DNA of 18,257 bases from Hemicentrotus pulcherrimus (Eukaryota; Echinodermata; Echinoidea; Camarodonta; Strongylocentrotidae). Each line of letters starts with the position of its first letter. The first letter of the stretch is position 1. The notes below the pieces were generated by a model, which saw only the letters and a program-made list of their open reading frames with translations, ran no database searches and was not told the origin of the DNA. A program made the position numbers and the translations under genes. Below, one piece after another: positions 1 through 9,555 of this stretch. The stretch is from contig BEXV01000247.1 of assembly GCA_003118195.1 (NCBI GenBank), positions 49,163 through 67,419 on the forward strand, read 5' to 3'.

Positions 1-952
1 CGAGTGCAAATAGAGCAATGAGACCTGTCGTGTAAATTGTATTCATAGAAGGGAACAAAACGAGGTGGAAATATAATTATAAAGTCAGCTTGAAGAATAT
101 AACATTTCAAATACGGATTAGGCCATTTTATAGTGATGACACAATATAATAGCTCTATTACTGTAATTAACTGTAATTGTGCTGAAAAGCACTGATGATT
201 AGGTACATTAATATAAGAGGTGATAAAATGAGTATTGGCCTAGGAAAATGATATAGGCTAGAAGCGCCAACTTGCTTTGATTTTTAAAAAAAAACTTTAA
301 AAAAAATTTTGTTTTTCATTGCAATTTAATGAATGAACTACACTGAACACAAGATTCAGATACAATTTAATAAATACAATGTATTTCGTTTGGCTACTAG
401 CAATTGAATTGTTGTTTTTGTTAAAGATAACTTCGTTTAAAAGTTTGATTTCCATTGAAATACAGTTACTAAACGTGACTTGTATTGTAGTCTAAATTAG
501 GCTCTAATTGAAGAATCTGTAAATTGCAAATTAGAAAGAAATGCCCTTATTAATGGCATGTCAAGAGCACATGAAGGGCTCTAAAAAGACCTAGAATTCC
601 GAGATCCAGAAATGAACCATCCGACAAGATAATACGTTTGTGTGTGGAGCAGCGGGTATAAATAAATATCAAGGCAATTTAGCCAACATGGCTACACCGG
701 AGAAAAAGATATCGTAGCAGATATCAACATTGATTATTTATGTTAAAAATTCAGGCCACATGAAATATCATTCCGGTTCTTACCATTCTCTGAATAACAG
801 ATGTCGATTGAATCATTGATCGTCGACTGCGATGACGACGTCGAAACTCCCTAATTCAGTTCACCATTCTACATTATTGCTTGGTAATATGACAATACAT
901 GAAGTTGGGTATAACCCGAACACCGTTTTCACAAATAGCCTTATTAGGGTAT
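1..952. other. No gene recognised: AT-rich flank
   Basis: I looked for a Trp-rich IRF DNA-binding domain exon on the + strand and saw none. The stretch holds short A/T tracts and no long open frame on either strand. A short ATG-start run at about 688 (MATPEKKIS) stops after nine codons. Confidence 0.5.
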
Positions 953-1035
953 ACTACTATTTGAGTATAAAATGACGTGTAAATGACGTGCATTTGAGTA
1001 TAAAAGGCCTAACGATTGGATGGTCTTTAATTATT
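953..1035 (+). promoter_or_regulatory. Candidate core promoter: duplicated TATA motif with two TGACGTG sites
   Basis: The motif tttgagtataaaa occurs twice (TATA starts at 966 and 999), and between the copies are two TGACGTG motifs (973-979 and 984-990), which resemble CRE/bZIP half-sites. The second copy, TATAAAAGG, is a textbook TATA box and would place a start near 1030. It lies about 0.8 kb left of IRF exon A and in the same orientation, so it could drive a 5'UTR exon spliced to 1809; gtaagaaat at about 1517 is one possible donor. This is inference from motifs only. Confidence 0.3.
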
Positions 1036-1808
1036 ACTGATTTACTGTCTACTGTTATCTCATGCGCATACACTATGACACCAAAACACAGTACCATTGA
1101 TTTTATTTGGGATTATTGGAAAAATGATGGTAAAGCAATGGACACTGTATTGTAGAAGGGTATGATTTGCGAAAAAAATTATGTAAATTAAAGAAGATTG
1201 CAAGATTTTGTACCAAGTCGATGTAAAATAAAACCAAACAGTCGATTTTATAAATTAGATTTTGTAAATTTATGTAGACTGCCCAACATAGAAAACAACA
1301 TATCGAAATGAAAATTATTTTAACAGAAATAAAACGCAACAAAAACATCCAAACAAATACAAATTACAAAAACAAAAACAAAAGAAAAACACAAGTACAA
1401 ACAACAACAACAACATCACCATCAACATCAAAGACAGCAACAACCGACAAAAAATCTAAACATAAAAAAGATGAATATTTGCACGAAAGGTTTCAGAACT
1501 CTCAAACATTACCTTTGTAAGAAATACGATAAATAGCTCTACAAGAATTTGTTATTAATACGAACAAAATAGAGATTGCAAGAGAGGAAGAGATAGTGAG
1601 AGAGAGAGAGAGAGAAAGAGAGAAAAAAGGAGATGGGGGGGGGGTGGTTCAAGTTTTATAAAAACATTAATCCGAAAGTCAGTATCTATGTAGATATTGA
1701 CTACAACGTTGTCGTACTATCGTAGAAAGACCTTGTTATAGTTCGAATGTCATTTAAAAAATAAAAAAAAAATAAAAAATTTAGTCATATTTTCGTGTTA
1801 TTTTCCAG
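1036..1808. other. Upstream of exon A: A-rich and microsatellite DNA, no coding signal
   Basis: 1308-1520 is strongly A-rich (aac/aaa repeats with an acaacaacaacaaca run near 1400). It yields a Lys/Asn/Thr-only reading frame that is a product of composition. An (AG)n/poly-G tract follows at 1571-1644, and A-rich runs lie at 1757-1780. A 5'UTR exon of the IRF gene could lie here but I cannot define one. Confidence 0.5.
1571..1644. repeat. GA-rich microsatellite ending in G10
   Basis: A purine tract of AG/GAGAGA repeats runs into AAAAAAGGAGAT and then ten G (1635-1644). Purely strand-asymmetric purine DNA like this can form triplex or quadruplex structures. Confidence 0.9.
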
Positions 1809-1915
1809 CCACATAATGTCAATCATGAATAACGATCAGTCGTCAAATGCAGAGTTCATGGTTCTAGATGACACCTTTTACTCTACTCTTACGAATGGGC
1901 TTCAGCAACATGATG
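1809..1915 (+). CDS. IRF: IRF exon A (first recognisable exon, candidate start ATG 1816)
   Basis: The acceptor is a pyrimidine-rich ttattttccag ending at 1808 and the donor is GATG|gtaggt after 1915. The frame is open from the acceptor, so this may be an internal exon entered after two bases of a codon, or a 5'UTR/start exon using ATG 1816 (MSIMNNDQSS...). It encodes 33 residues plus one base, with an acidic-hydrophobic patch (AEFMVLDDTFYSTL). The single leftover G joins the CC of the next exon to make Ala. The exon is inferred from splice signals and phase and has no homology support of its own. Confidence 0.65.
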
Positions 1916-4900
1916 GTAGGTTAAAAAAAATATCACATGAATTTTGGCCATAATTGAATTATTTTTATAATTATGTAAGAACATCCTGATAGGGACATCA
2001 CCATTGTCTTTTGTATGATGTATTATGATATTAATAATAAGCATAATTATACGTGTATGATGATTATAGAATGTCATTATGAAAAAATACCTTTCTTTAT
2101 TCTTGAAGCAAGTCTTTACTTCAGAAGATGCGCTAGTAATCTAATCTATAATCACATATACATTAAACCATAATATAAGTGGATTTTCATTGACCGGCTC
2201 TTGAAGGTATCAAACATTATAGGCGCTTAAGAGATGAGTGGTGGGGAGGCGGGGAGGGGGNGGGGGGGGAGTTAGAGGCTGAAGGCCTACGATAATATTG
2301 ACATTTCTAATATGAAGGCATGAAAAATGTGCAGTTGTAATCTTTTTTCTTGCTTGGGTGGGATTGGAGGCCTACGGTGATATTGAAATTTCTAATATGC
2401 AGGCATTAAAAAAAAATGCAGTTGTAATCTTTTTTTAAATGACGAATTCTCATTTCAGTACGTAAAGTATCAATTTCACCAGCGTTTGCTTTGCTCGCTC
2501 GCAATATTTGGCAATTATCCCTATGGCGAATATTGAATGGGAAAGTGAAGGAGATATTGTGGACCGTGAATGATATTCGAGGAACATCATTTTATGTAAA
2601 TAAGATGAGGAAAATTATGGGATAATCAAAACATAATCCATGTGATTAATATCAATACGATGAGTTAAACATAAAACGAATCAATTAATTGAAATCCGTT
2701 GTGAAATGTCTCCAAGTCTGGAGTGTTCATTTATTTTCATTTCCACATTGAGATTTTGTGGCGCCCGATCTAGATTGTTCGATTCTGGTGGATCATGTCA
2801 AAATGACATGTTCGTGAAATAATGGTTAACACTCATGTTGAGCAACGCATAAATTTGACCTCTAAGTGCATACAATTATTGCGCAATACCAGAGAACCGT
2901 TCAATCCGAATATCGCAATACTCTGGGAATCCCCTAATGTATGCGCGCGCACCTCGCATTCTTTTTTCGTTTGCGATTAGTCTCTGATCGAGGAACGCGG
3001 GGGCGATTACCACCATTCAAGCTGGCTGTTAAGCAAAACTGGGCAAGAATTTGCGATGACCGTGGCTTTATACGAAATCGGGGATTGCCTTCATAAGTTT
3101 ATTGATTCAGGTTAGCCTATATAACCCGGGAGGAATATACTAAAGTACATTATTGTTCTGCGTTCAGTTGAAGCGGCATATAATTTTATGCAACTCTTTT
3201 TCGGTGGGAATGTAGACCAGCGCTTTCAGACGACAATATTATTACCAGATCAGTTTCAACTTTCAGTTTCGTTCGTCGTGATTTTGCTTTTATCTCGCCG
3301 CTATTTCAGTATACCGGAAACATTTCTTTAAAATATTTAATTGGTAAGTTGAATGACTTCGCTTTAGGTATAACACGTAAAACATACTTATTTTCTTCAG
3401 TTCCATGATCTCCCTTTTCTTTTATTGTCTATTTTACCTGCTTGTATCAAGTTCTTGTTCTTCTTCAGAAAAAAGTTGTCAATTTAATGTCATATCCACA
3501 TTGTCACTATATTTATAACAATGTAATAATTCGATGATTTCTTGTTTAATTGTTGCCGCCATTATGTTAAGCCTAAATATTTATTAGATTTCGATCATAA
3601 ACTTTAGTACATTATTTTCTAGCTTATTATTTTACAAGTTATTGAATTTTATAATCTAAACTACTTAGATAATAATTTTGAAAATATTAAAGAAAACTTG
3701 ATTTCATGGAATATTATGCACAATGAAGGAGAGCTCGCGTGATAAGTCACAGAGTTGCAAATTTGTATTTGATTGATCACAACTTCAAAAATTCATAACT
3801 TTCTTATTTTCATTCAGAATTTGCTCAAACTTTCACTCACCTGATTTTCAAATTTGTTTTGCCTCTATCGGAACAAACTTATTTGGGGGTGGACTTCCCC
3901 ATTGATGTACCCATATATTTTAAACCTAGTGCCATGGTACTGGTCCTCCTGTGCCAGATTAATTTTTGGTTTTAAAGGAGTATTAACTTCAAAAAACATT
4001 TATATTTGACCAAATAGACAATTTTTAGCCCTTTTTGGAAAGTCTAAGACATAAAATGTTTTCTAAGAGCCAAAGGGTAAACCAGTCCCAAGAAGTACAG
4101 ATTTACATTGATCTAGCCATTTACTGGGGGTCGCCATTATAACATATTACCTTTTCAACATGGACTTAAACAATTTCACTGCAAATTGGCCACGCCCACG
4201 ACACAGGTGATACGCACATACTTTGTAGGACTGTTAATTGGACAATCCCTTTTCTTGTTAAAGCTCAGTTTTAAACTTTGACCGTTTGTTTCTAGTTGTT
4301 CTATTTTTGTCTTTTTTTCTAAGCTCCTTTTCAGTCAGGTATTTAGTTTAGTTCAGTATTTTTGTCTAGTTATGTTAGTAAGGTTGCCATCCATTCTATC
4401 CTCAATCCAGCCAAGCTCACCTATCACATTCATTCCATATCAATGCAGATGTGCTCACTCATTACAACCCTGTACCCGATTAATCCCCCACTCCTCGGTA
4501 CGGATTTACGCCCCTGGATAGCACAATCATGTAACCCCCCCCCCCCCCNGCCTCGAATATGAAAGCAGTCATTATAACTTTTATATACCGAAAATGGTCA
4601 TAGGATACATGTGCGACTTACGTAATCAAGTTTGTTTACGCTTTCGAGACTAGTCTTAATAGGGTGTCTGATCGCGTACCACTCGAGTTTGTGTGCTAAA
4701 ATCCTTCCCGTTGAGATTGCACGCATATTACGTGAAAAAGTGCCATAGGGCTTTTACCAAAAGACTATTGACCGGTTTTGGCATTTTACGGGATTGGCTA
4801 AAATTACTACTACAATTTCGGACAATCAGATGGCTGGATTTCTATAGTGAGGTATATAATTACTTTTAATTCACCGCTGTGTTATGGTCTGATGTAAGCC

Positions 4901-7900
4901 AAAATAACTTGTATAAATAATATGCTACTCATTTAAAAAAATAAAATAGTGGCTATTAAAGATGGATTCAAATGAGAAAATATCCTGCAATTTATAAACG
5001 GGAATGATTATCAGAGTTTGTTAAGACAACTTGACTGTTTGATTATCGCTTCATTGCTTGGAGGAATATCCTTAAGAGATGTATACAATAACATTACACT
5101 ATAGAGTAAATTTGGAGTATCGTATCGACTTTCATCGGCAAGATTTTGCTAAAAATCTCTGGTCCTGTAAGTTACCAGCAAGATTGCACAAATTGATGAA
5201 CGATCGAATTCGGCTATTATGAGATTGATTAAACGTTGCCAGATTAGAGAGACCGATTTAAGCTTTAAATAAGCTTCATAAAGTATATATAGGATCTAAT
5301 GCAAGCCGTCTGAAATAAGTAAAACGTAACAAACAAAATCCCTTCTGTCTTTCATTGTAATAATATTCGAAAAAAAGTGGTAATATTGAATGGTTGTCAT
5401 CTTATTCCAAATGCAAAAGACCATAGCAAGACGGAGGGGTACGACGGAACATATTGCTGCATCGTAAAAGAAAAGAATTATGATGTTAATGATGTCGATA
5501 AATTAAACATTATTTTGTTGAAATAGGCAGTATAAATTCCACCGTGTTCTGCGTTATTTTTTTAATATACTTATTTATTTTTTTACAGCCGGAGACTTTG
5601 CAGAACCTAACTTTTCGGTAAGTAATGTTATTTATTTAAGTAGCTATTAATTGTTTGCAAAGATTTCAGGAATACCTGTTGAAATATTTTCTAAACTCGA
5701 CATTAGTTCTTAAAGTGTTCAATATTTTGATAAATCAAGGTCTTTTCCACGGCTTTTCCTATTAAAGGGATCGTTTAACAATGTTCAATCTGAGATACAC
5801 GGCCCTACATGTTATCAGTGTCTGTGATACGGTGTTATATTGAAGCCCTAAAAAAATTGCGGTTCAAAATGATTAAAAAGAGCCTCAAAAAAGTAAAATT
5901 CTTTGAGTGACCGGTTTTACCATACTCGTTTTCCCCAATAGACTGTAGTGTTATGAAAACCGTTTGGCAAACGGTTTTCAAAATTTAAAATTCCAATCAT
6001 AAATATCTTGATAATCAGATAGGCGATCGGCTTGTAAAAGTCATGGGGTTGCTGACTGACCTAAAGGTTTATAATTATAATTGCAGCATGAGCTAAATCC
6101 AGAATTTGTTTCAGAATCTGAGATAAAGTTACCGGATCCCTTTAAAGCAGAGAATTGTAATTCTTGCTAATTCCAGGTAATTATTTTGTCATAGTTCCTC
6201 AATATAAGAAAAAAAAAACAACTGAAGGACGTAATAGGATACAGATGGGGTCGGGGGAAGGGGGGGGGGTAGAAATACAACGAGGCCGGAATACTCCTCC
6301 CTATAATGTCGAGTTTGAGAGTTGTAGGCTTAACATACAACCCCTTCCCATCAGAAACCAAGCAAATAACACCAATTACACTTATCAATCTGCCCTCAGT
6401 TAGTATATTGTTGGGAATTTTACACACCAACGTTGCATTTAAAGAAAAAATAAGTCTATCAATATTATTATTATTATTATTATTATTTTAATTATGTTTT
6501 GTGGCGATCGACAAATTTCTGATAGAAGTTTACATGTTGGATAATTATGCAGCTGTGTACTATGTCTTGATTTATATTAAAATCGTTTCAAATCAATTAT
6601 GACGCCTTTTTCTAGTTCTTGGGTTCCTTGCAACAGGACTCTCTTACTACCCAAAGCCCAAACAACAGATTAAACAACTCAGACGGTACGTATTCATTGA
6701 TTTACAGTAGCTCACAGCAGTGACTGTGCCATGTAGAAACAAAGTAAAAGCTTACATTCAGGGAACCTCTCCATGTCCAAGGAAGATTTTGATGGGAAAC
6801 GAACACCCTTACAACACACACGCTCACACACACGCATTTATGCTTTGATATGAATATAAAATTGAATACTCGCATCTACATACTATTACCAGCAGTATTT
6901 AAATTATGAACAAAGTATACCTATCTACATAATTATGTATTGACATAATGGTTAAAACGGACATAATGTTTAATTCTATATTTTATGTCATCTCTCTATT
7001 TTGATCTTTACAGATCAAAATATTTTTTTTTTACTTGGTTGCTAAAACGTGACAAATAAACTCTTGTTTTGCGTGTACAGCAATGGACGCTATGGAGGCA
7101 GATTCCGCGACAGGAGCCGCTTTCCAGTTTAATCCAGAATACTTGGCTCTTCGTAGTCCCTCCAGCAACCCAATGTTTGGCGTCACGTCGCCGATGGCTC
7201 CACAGGCCCACGCTGTCCATGTCGTCAGTCCCGATGATGAGGAGAGGATTGATAGCAGTCTAGCAGAGAATGAACCCATGCGGGTGAACTCCGAGGATGT
7301 CAGAGAAACGCTGATGGCGGACCCTAATGCCCTCGGAGAGAGCCTTGCATCAGTTGAATTGGCTCCAACCAGAAATGCCTCAAGTGAGTTTGATCAGCCA
7401 CATTGACTTGGTAATAGGTCTTCTAATAGATGTATTATTTGCCTTATTTCTTTATTTTGGGTTGACAGTTTGATTTGTCAAAAAGTACATGTATGTCAAG
7501 CAGAAGTATAGCAGAGATATAGCAATTCTCCACTCATTTAGTATTCGATATTTAGATCACTTGATTGTCAAATTTCATAAAATAGGCCCTAACACCAGAA
7601 GGAAAGTGAGAAGCATTATACCTTAACACTTGATAATCCCTAACATTAGCTCCTAGAAGCTATCCTGGGATGCTGCTGCTGTGCGCCAGTGTGAGCTAGG
7701 TGCCATGGTGAAGTAAATAATTGTATTTTCACATGATTGTATTACAATAACATGTGAGCGTGGATCGTGATCAACGTATAAGACCTTGTGTTTTGAATAC
7801 AGTGCAGTCAATTGAGCACTCCCAGGGACCTTCGGCTAGTAGAATGACTACACAAAGACAGGCTCTACCGGACAGCAGTCAAACCCCAACCTCAACCGGT

Positions 7901-9456
7901 ACATCAGCAAACGGCACAATCGCAAAAGGTGAAGACTACTACGCAAATTACAAGATGCCGGAAGGTAAGTTTTTTTTCTTCTTTTAATTATTCTTCATAA
8001 TATCTAATCTCCTGTTCTATATAGTGATGTTCTGATTCCGCAATATGATTTTGGGAATCCTGCTGGCCTTTCCCTTCTAAGGCCGAAAGGGAGGGGAAAC
8101 TGGTTTTACTCTGAAAATGAAATGCAAATTAACAAGGTTACTGATGAGAGAGGTTATCCAGGTGTCCTGTCCCCTTTCCCCTTTCCCTGTCTATCTCTTC
8201 TCACCTTTTCTGTCGCTACCCCACTGAGACAGAAGCTTATAAGACTCAGTTAACAAAAATATATAAAACAATACAGTCATTAAAAATGGAATGTTACACA
8301 GTCTTCGGTCATAGTCGCTAAAAGCTCATGACTATACGATATTAATGAACGCAACAGACGACTGGACAGTGAATATGAGATATAAAGATGTTACTAAAAC
8401 CAATTTATCTGAGAAATTTAATCAAGTTTCGTCCCCTTTTTTTTCCCCCTTGTTTTAGATCACCACTTTAAGGTAAGCTTCAAGTTCCTGTCCAAACCTT
8501 TCCTAGAGAAAGTCGTCTCCAAGAAGGGAGGATGCTTACTGCATTATCAGCCATCAGACCAACCTCCCATTCCTGTACAAGCTGAGGTAGATAGGATACA
8601 GATTCCGGAACAGGGCGGTTCCTTGGAAGAGTTCCCTTGGGTCAACGAGAAACAGAAGCTATTGACCAAGAAGATTCTGAACAGCTTCCATCGAGGGTAA
8701 GAAATAAATAACTCTTAAATCCATAATAATTTTGCTCTTGAGAATGATGTAGTGATGAAAAGAGAACTGTTTTATATTCATACTTGTTGTCCTACAGTTG
8801 AACGTATGTGATTGGTTATAATGGTCACATCGGATTTTTTACATTGCTATAAATTTACCCTACCATGTACAATTTTGAGATTGGCGGAAAAAAAAATGCA
8901 TCTCTGTAACGGAAATTGTTGACCCCATAACCAGATTTTGCAGACTGTTTTGCCAGATCCTTCCGAGGCCCTTTCCCCTTGATATTCTTAACGGTTTACC
9001 TTTGTATCTCACCAGTTGTGTTTCTTATGGTGATTTTGTTTCAGAGTTGAGTTTTACTCGCGAGAAGGGAACATCTACGCGAGAAGAAGATCGGATACAA
9101 AGCTCTTTTGGCAAAACACCCAGCAAGAACCCGGTTTAGCCAAAGAGCTGAGTAGGAACGAGGAGACTGAGGTCTTCAACTTGGAAAACTTCCGGAAAAC
9201 CCTGACAGCTTGTGTGGCCTTGGGGGATTACACGAACTTAAGACTGCCTGCAATCTGGTTCAGCTTTGCTCAGAAATGGAACAGGGGGTCGTCGCCTATA
9301 TCAACCAAGTTAGTATGGGCTAGGGTTGATCCTGCACTAGCTTGTGTGATGGTGGAGAACGTCAAACCTAATGTCAGGTCAACTGAGAGTCTGGATACAA
9401 TACATACCAGCCTTTTTCTCTTTTCAAAGGAAACCAGTCAGAGTGTTCCACAATGA
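1816..9456 (+). CDS. IRF: Interferon regulatory factor-family protein, 7-exon gene model, IAD complete, DNA-binding domain not in window
   Basis: IRF proteins are transcription factors with an N-terminal winged-helix DNA-binding domain and a C-terminal IRF association domain (IAD, SMAD/FHA-like fold) used for dimers and partner binding; they act in immune and developmental gene control in the cytoplasm and nucleus. Joining 1816-1915, 5589-5617, 6616-6685, 7081-7383, 7803-7964, 8459-8696 and 9045-9456 gives 1314 nt, an open frame of 437 residues plus TGA. Every junction is GT-AG and every phase matches. Residues about 222-400 carry the IAD: GGCLLHY near 245, FHRGVEFYSREGNIYARR near 300, KLFWQN at 320-325, EVFNLENFRKTL at 343-354, IWFSFAQKW at 371-379 and KLVWARVDP at 389-397. 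These follow the order and spacing of vertebrate IRF4/8-type IADs as I know them. Residues 1-221 are an acidic, Ser/Pro-rich linker. The Trp-rich DBD is absent, so the true N-terminus may lie left of the window. Family call is strong; subtype and start are not settled. Confidence 0.9.
2240..2270. repeat. G-rich tract with quadruplex potential and one N
   Basis: Four G runs (GGGG, GGGG, GGGGG, GGGGGGGG) are separated by aggc, a and an ambiguous base at 2261. This satisfies the usual G-quadruplex pattern. The N shows that the run length was not resolved. Confidence 0.85.
2281..2437. repeat. Two-copy tandem repeat, about 85-bp period
   Basis: Copy 1 (about 2281-2349) and copy 2 (about 2366-2437) share ggcctacg, atattga, atttctaatatg, aggcat and tgcagttgtaatcttttttt. 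Small substitutions and indels separate them. This is a local tandem duplication inside intron 1. Confidence 0.85.
2890..3343 (+). promoter_or_regulatory. Candidate internal promoter and noncoding first exon with ISRE-like element
   Basis: This stretch of intron 1 is locally richer in CpG than its surroundings (gcgcgcgc at 2943, cgcgggggcg near 2996). It has TATATAA at 3118-3124, a start-like region near 3150, an ISRE-like run at 3251-3273 and a strong donor TTG|gtaagt after 3343. On the minus strand the run reads GAAACTGAAAGTTGAAAC, which contains the exact IRF consensus GAAANNGAAA (3261-3270). A 47-codon upstream ORF (ATG 3188) would lie in this exon. If real, the exon could splice to 5589 or a later exon to make a shorter IRF. 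Confidence 0.35.
4535..4549. repeat. C14 homopolymer with unresolved base
   Basis: Fourteen C are followed by N at 4549. This is the mirror image of the poly-G tracts elsewhere in the window and probably a length ambiguity. Confidence 0.9.
5589..5617 (+). CDS. IRF: IRF exon B, 29-nt microexon
   Basis: The acceptor tttttttacag precedes 5589 and a perfect gtaagt donor follows 5617. It completes the Ala codon from exon A and adds GDFAEPNFS, ending in phase 0. It is far below the usual internal exon size but is framed by strong polypyrimidine and donor signals, and its phases fit both neighbours. Confidence 0.65.
5762..6145. mobile_element. MITE-like element in IRF intron 2, TTAA-bounded, terminal inverted repeats
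   Basis: The left end reads TTAAAGGGATCGTTTAAC and the right end, reverse complemented, reads TTAAAGGGATCCGGTAAC; similarity continues weakly inward. The unit is 384 bp with no open frame, as expected for a non-autonomous DNA transposon. TTAA at both outer edges would suit a piggyBac-type target site, but the superfamily is inference. Near the middle lies a perfect 27-nt odd palindrome (5954-5980). It sits wholly inside the intron between exons B and C. Confidence 0.65.
5954..5980. repeat. Perfect hairpin, 13-bp arms and 1-nt centre
   Basis: The arms are tgaaaaccgtttg and caaacggttttca around a single g. The hairpin lies in the middle of the MITE-like element, a place where foldback elements often carry one. 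Confidence 0.9.
6248..6269. repeat. G-rich tract (GGGG, GGGGG, G10)
   Basis: Three G runs separated by tc and aa end in ten G at 6260-6269. The tract is quadruplex-capable and lies in IRF intron 2. Confidence 0.85.
6463..6488. repeat. (ATT)n microsatellite
   Basis: About eight ATT units lie in IRF intron 2. It is a simple repeat with nothing further visible. Confidence 0.9.
6616..6685 (+). CDS. IRF: IRF exon C (linker)
   Basis: The acceptor gcctttttctag ends at 6615 and the donor GACG|gtacgt follows 6685. The exon encodes 23 residues plus one base, a polar Gln/Ser/Asn-rich stretch (FLGSLQQDSLTTQ...). It begins in phase 0, as required by exon B, and leaves one G that joins CA of exon D to give Ala. 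There is no domain of its own; it is part of the flexible linker. Confidence 0.75.
7081..7383 (+). CDS. IRF: IRF exon D (acidic linker; alternative start ATG 7083)
   Basis: The acceptor gcgtgtacag ends at 7080 and the donor TCAA|gtgagt follows 7383. The exon encodes 100 full residues, rich in Asp/Glu, Ser and Pro, with SP/TSP sites (LRSPSSNP, VTSPMAP, VVSPDDEER). Such linkers in IRFs are often phosphorylated, but that is inference here. Two Met codons occur within the first four codons (MDAMEAD). If transcription starts at the candidate promoter near 3.1 kb, ATG 7083 is the first in-frame ATG of the joined model and would give a 370-residue protein made of part of the linker plus the whole IAD. 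Confidence 0.85.
7803..7964 (+). CDS. IRF: IRF exon E (linker leading into IAD)
   Basis: The acceptor ttttgaatacag ends at 7802 and a perfect GAAG|gtaagt donor follows 7964. The A left over from exon D plus TG makes Met. The exon encodes a Ser/Thr/Gln-rich linker (QSIEHSQGPS..., PTSTGTSANG) followed by a Tyr-rich EDYYANYKMPE. An alternative acceptor 5 nt downstream would shift the frame into an immediate stop, so 7803 is the start chosen. Confidence 0.85.
8459..8696 (+). CDS. IRF: IRF exon F (N-terminal half of the IRF association domain)
   Basis: The acceptor is strong (pyrimidine tract cccctttttttttccccc, then ttgttttag, ending at 8458) and the donor CGAGG|gtaaga follows 8696. It encodes DHHFKVSFKFL..., a GGCLLHY motif and a final KKILNSFHRG. 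The pattern of beta-strands, GC-L, and then an RG just before the next exon matches the first half of known IADs. It ends with two bases of a Gly codon that exon G completes. Confidence 0.93.
9045..9456 (+). CDS. IRF: IRF exon G (C-terminal half of the IAD, stop codon)
   Basis: The acceptor ttttgtttcag ends at 9044; the stop TGA is at 9454-9456. The exon encodes VEFYSREGNIYARRRSD, KLFWQN, then an acidic loop, EVFNLENFRKTL, LPAIWFSFAQKW and KLVWARVDP, the most diagnostic part of the IAD. After residue 400 comes a short tail with many Ser/Thr (RSTESLDTIHTS..., SKETSQSVPQ), which could be a phosphoacceptor region as in some vertebrate IRFs; I see no clear pLxIS motif. This is the best supported exon of the window. 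Confidence 0.95.
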
Positions 9457-9555
9457 AAATTTGATTTCAATTCTTTATTTCCGTTGGAAAAACATAGGAA
9501 TTTGTATCTTTATATAAACGCTAGAATAAACAGTCCATTCATGTATACACAAAAC
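9457..9555 (+). terminator. IRF 3'UTR with candidate poly(A) signal AATAAA at 9525
   Basis: AATAAA occurs at 9525-9530, about 70 nt after the stop, and cleavage would be expected about 10-30 nt later. A second AATAAA at 10183-10188 could give a longer 3'UTR. No transcript evidence is available to choose between them. Confidence 0.5.

Larger units (their letters stand above)
1916..5588 (+). other. IRF intron 1 (3673 bp)
   Basis: The interval runs from the gtaggt donor at 1916 to the ttttacag acceptor at 5588. Apart from the G-rich tract, the 85-bp tandem repeat, the candidate promoter near 3.1 kb and a C14 run with an N (4535-4549), I see no coding exon or RNA gene. The 66-codon open frame at 4362-4562 runs through the poly-C tract and looks spurious. 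Confidence 0.6.

Noticed and set aside
1308..1520. 70-codon plus-strand open frame rich in Lys, Asn and Thr
   Set aside because: It arises from an A-rich simple-sequence tract; no domain and no splice context.
3188..3331. 47-codon ORF MQLFFGGNV... inside the candidate first exon
   Set aside because: It stops before the donor and shows no domain. It is noted only as a possible upstream ORF.
7754..7987. Open frame running through exon E into the next intron
   Set aside because: Only 7803-7964 is exon by splice phase; the ends are intron read-through.
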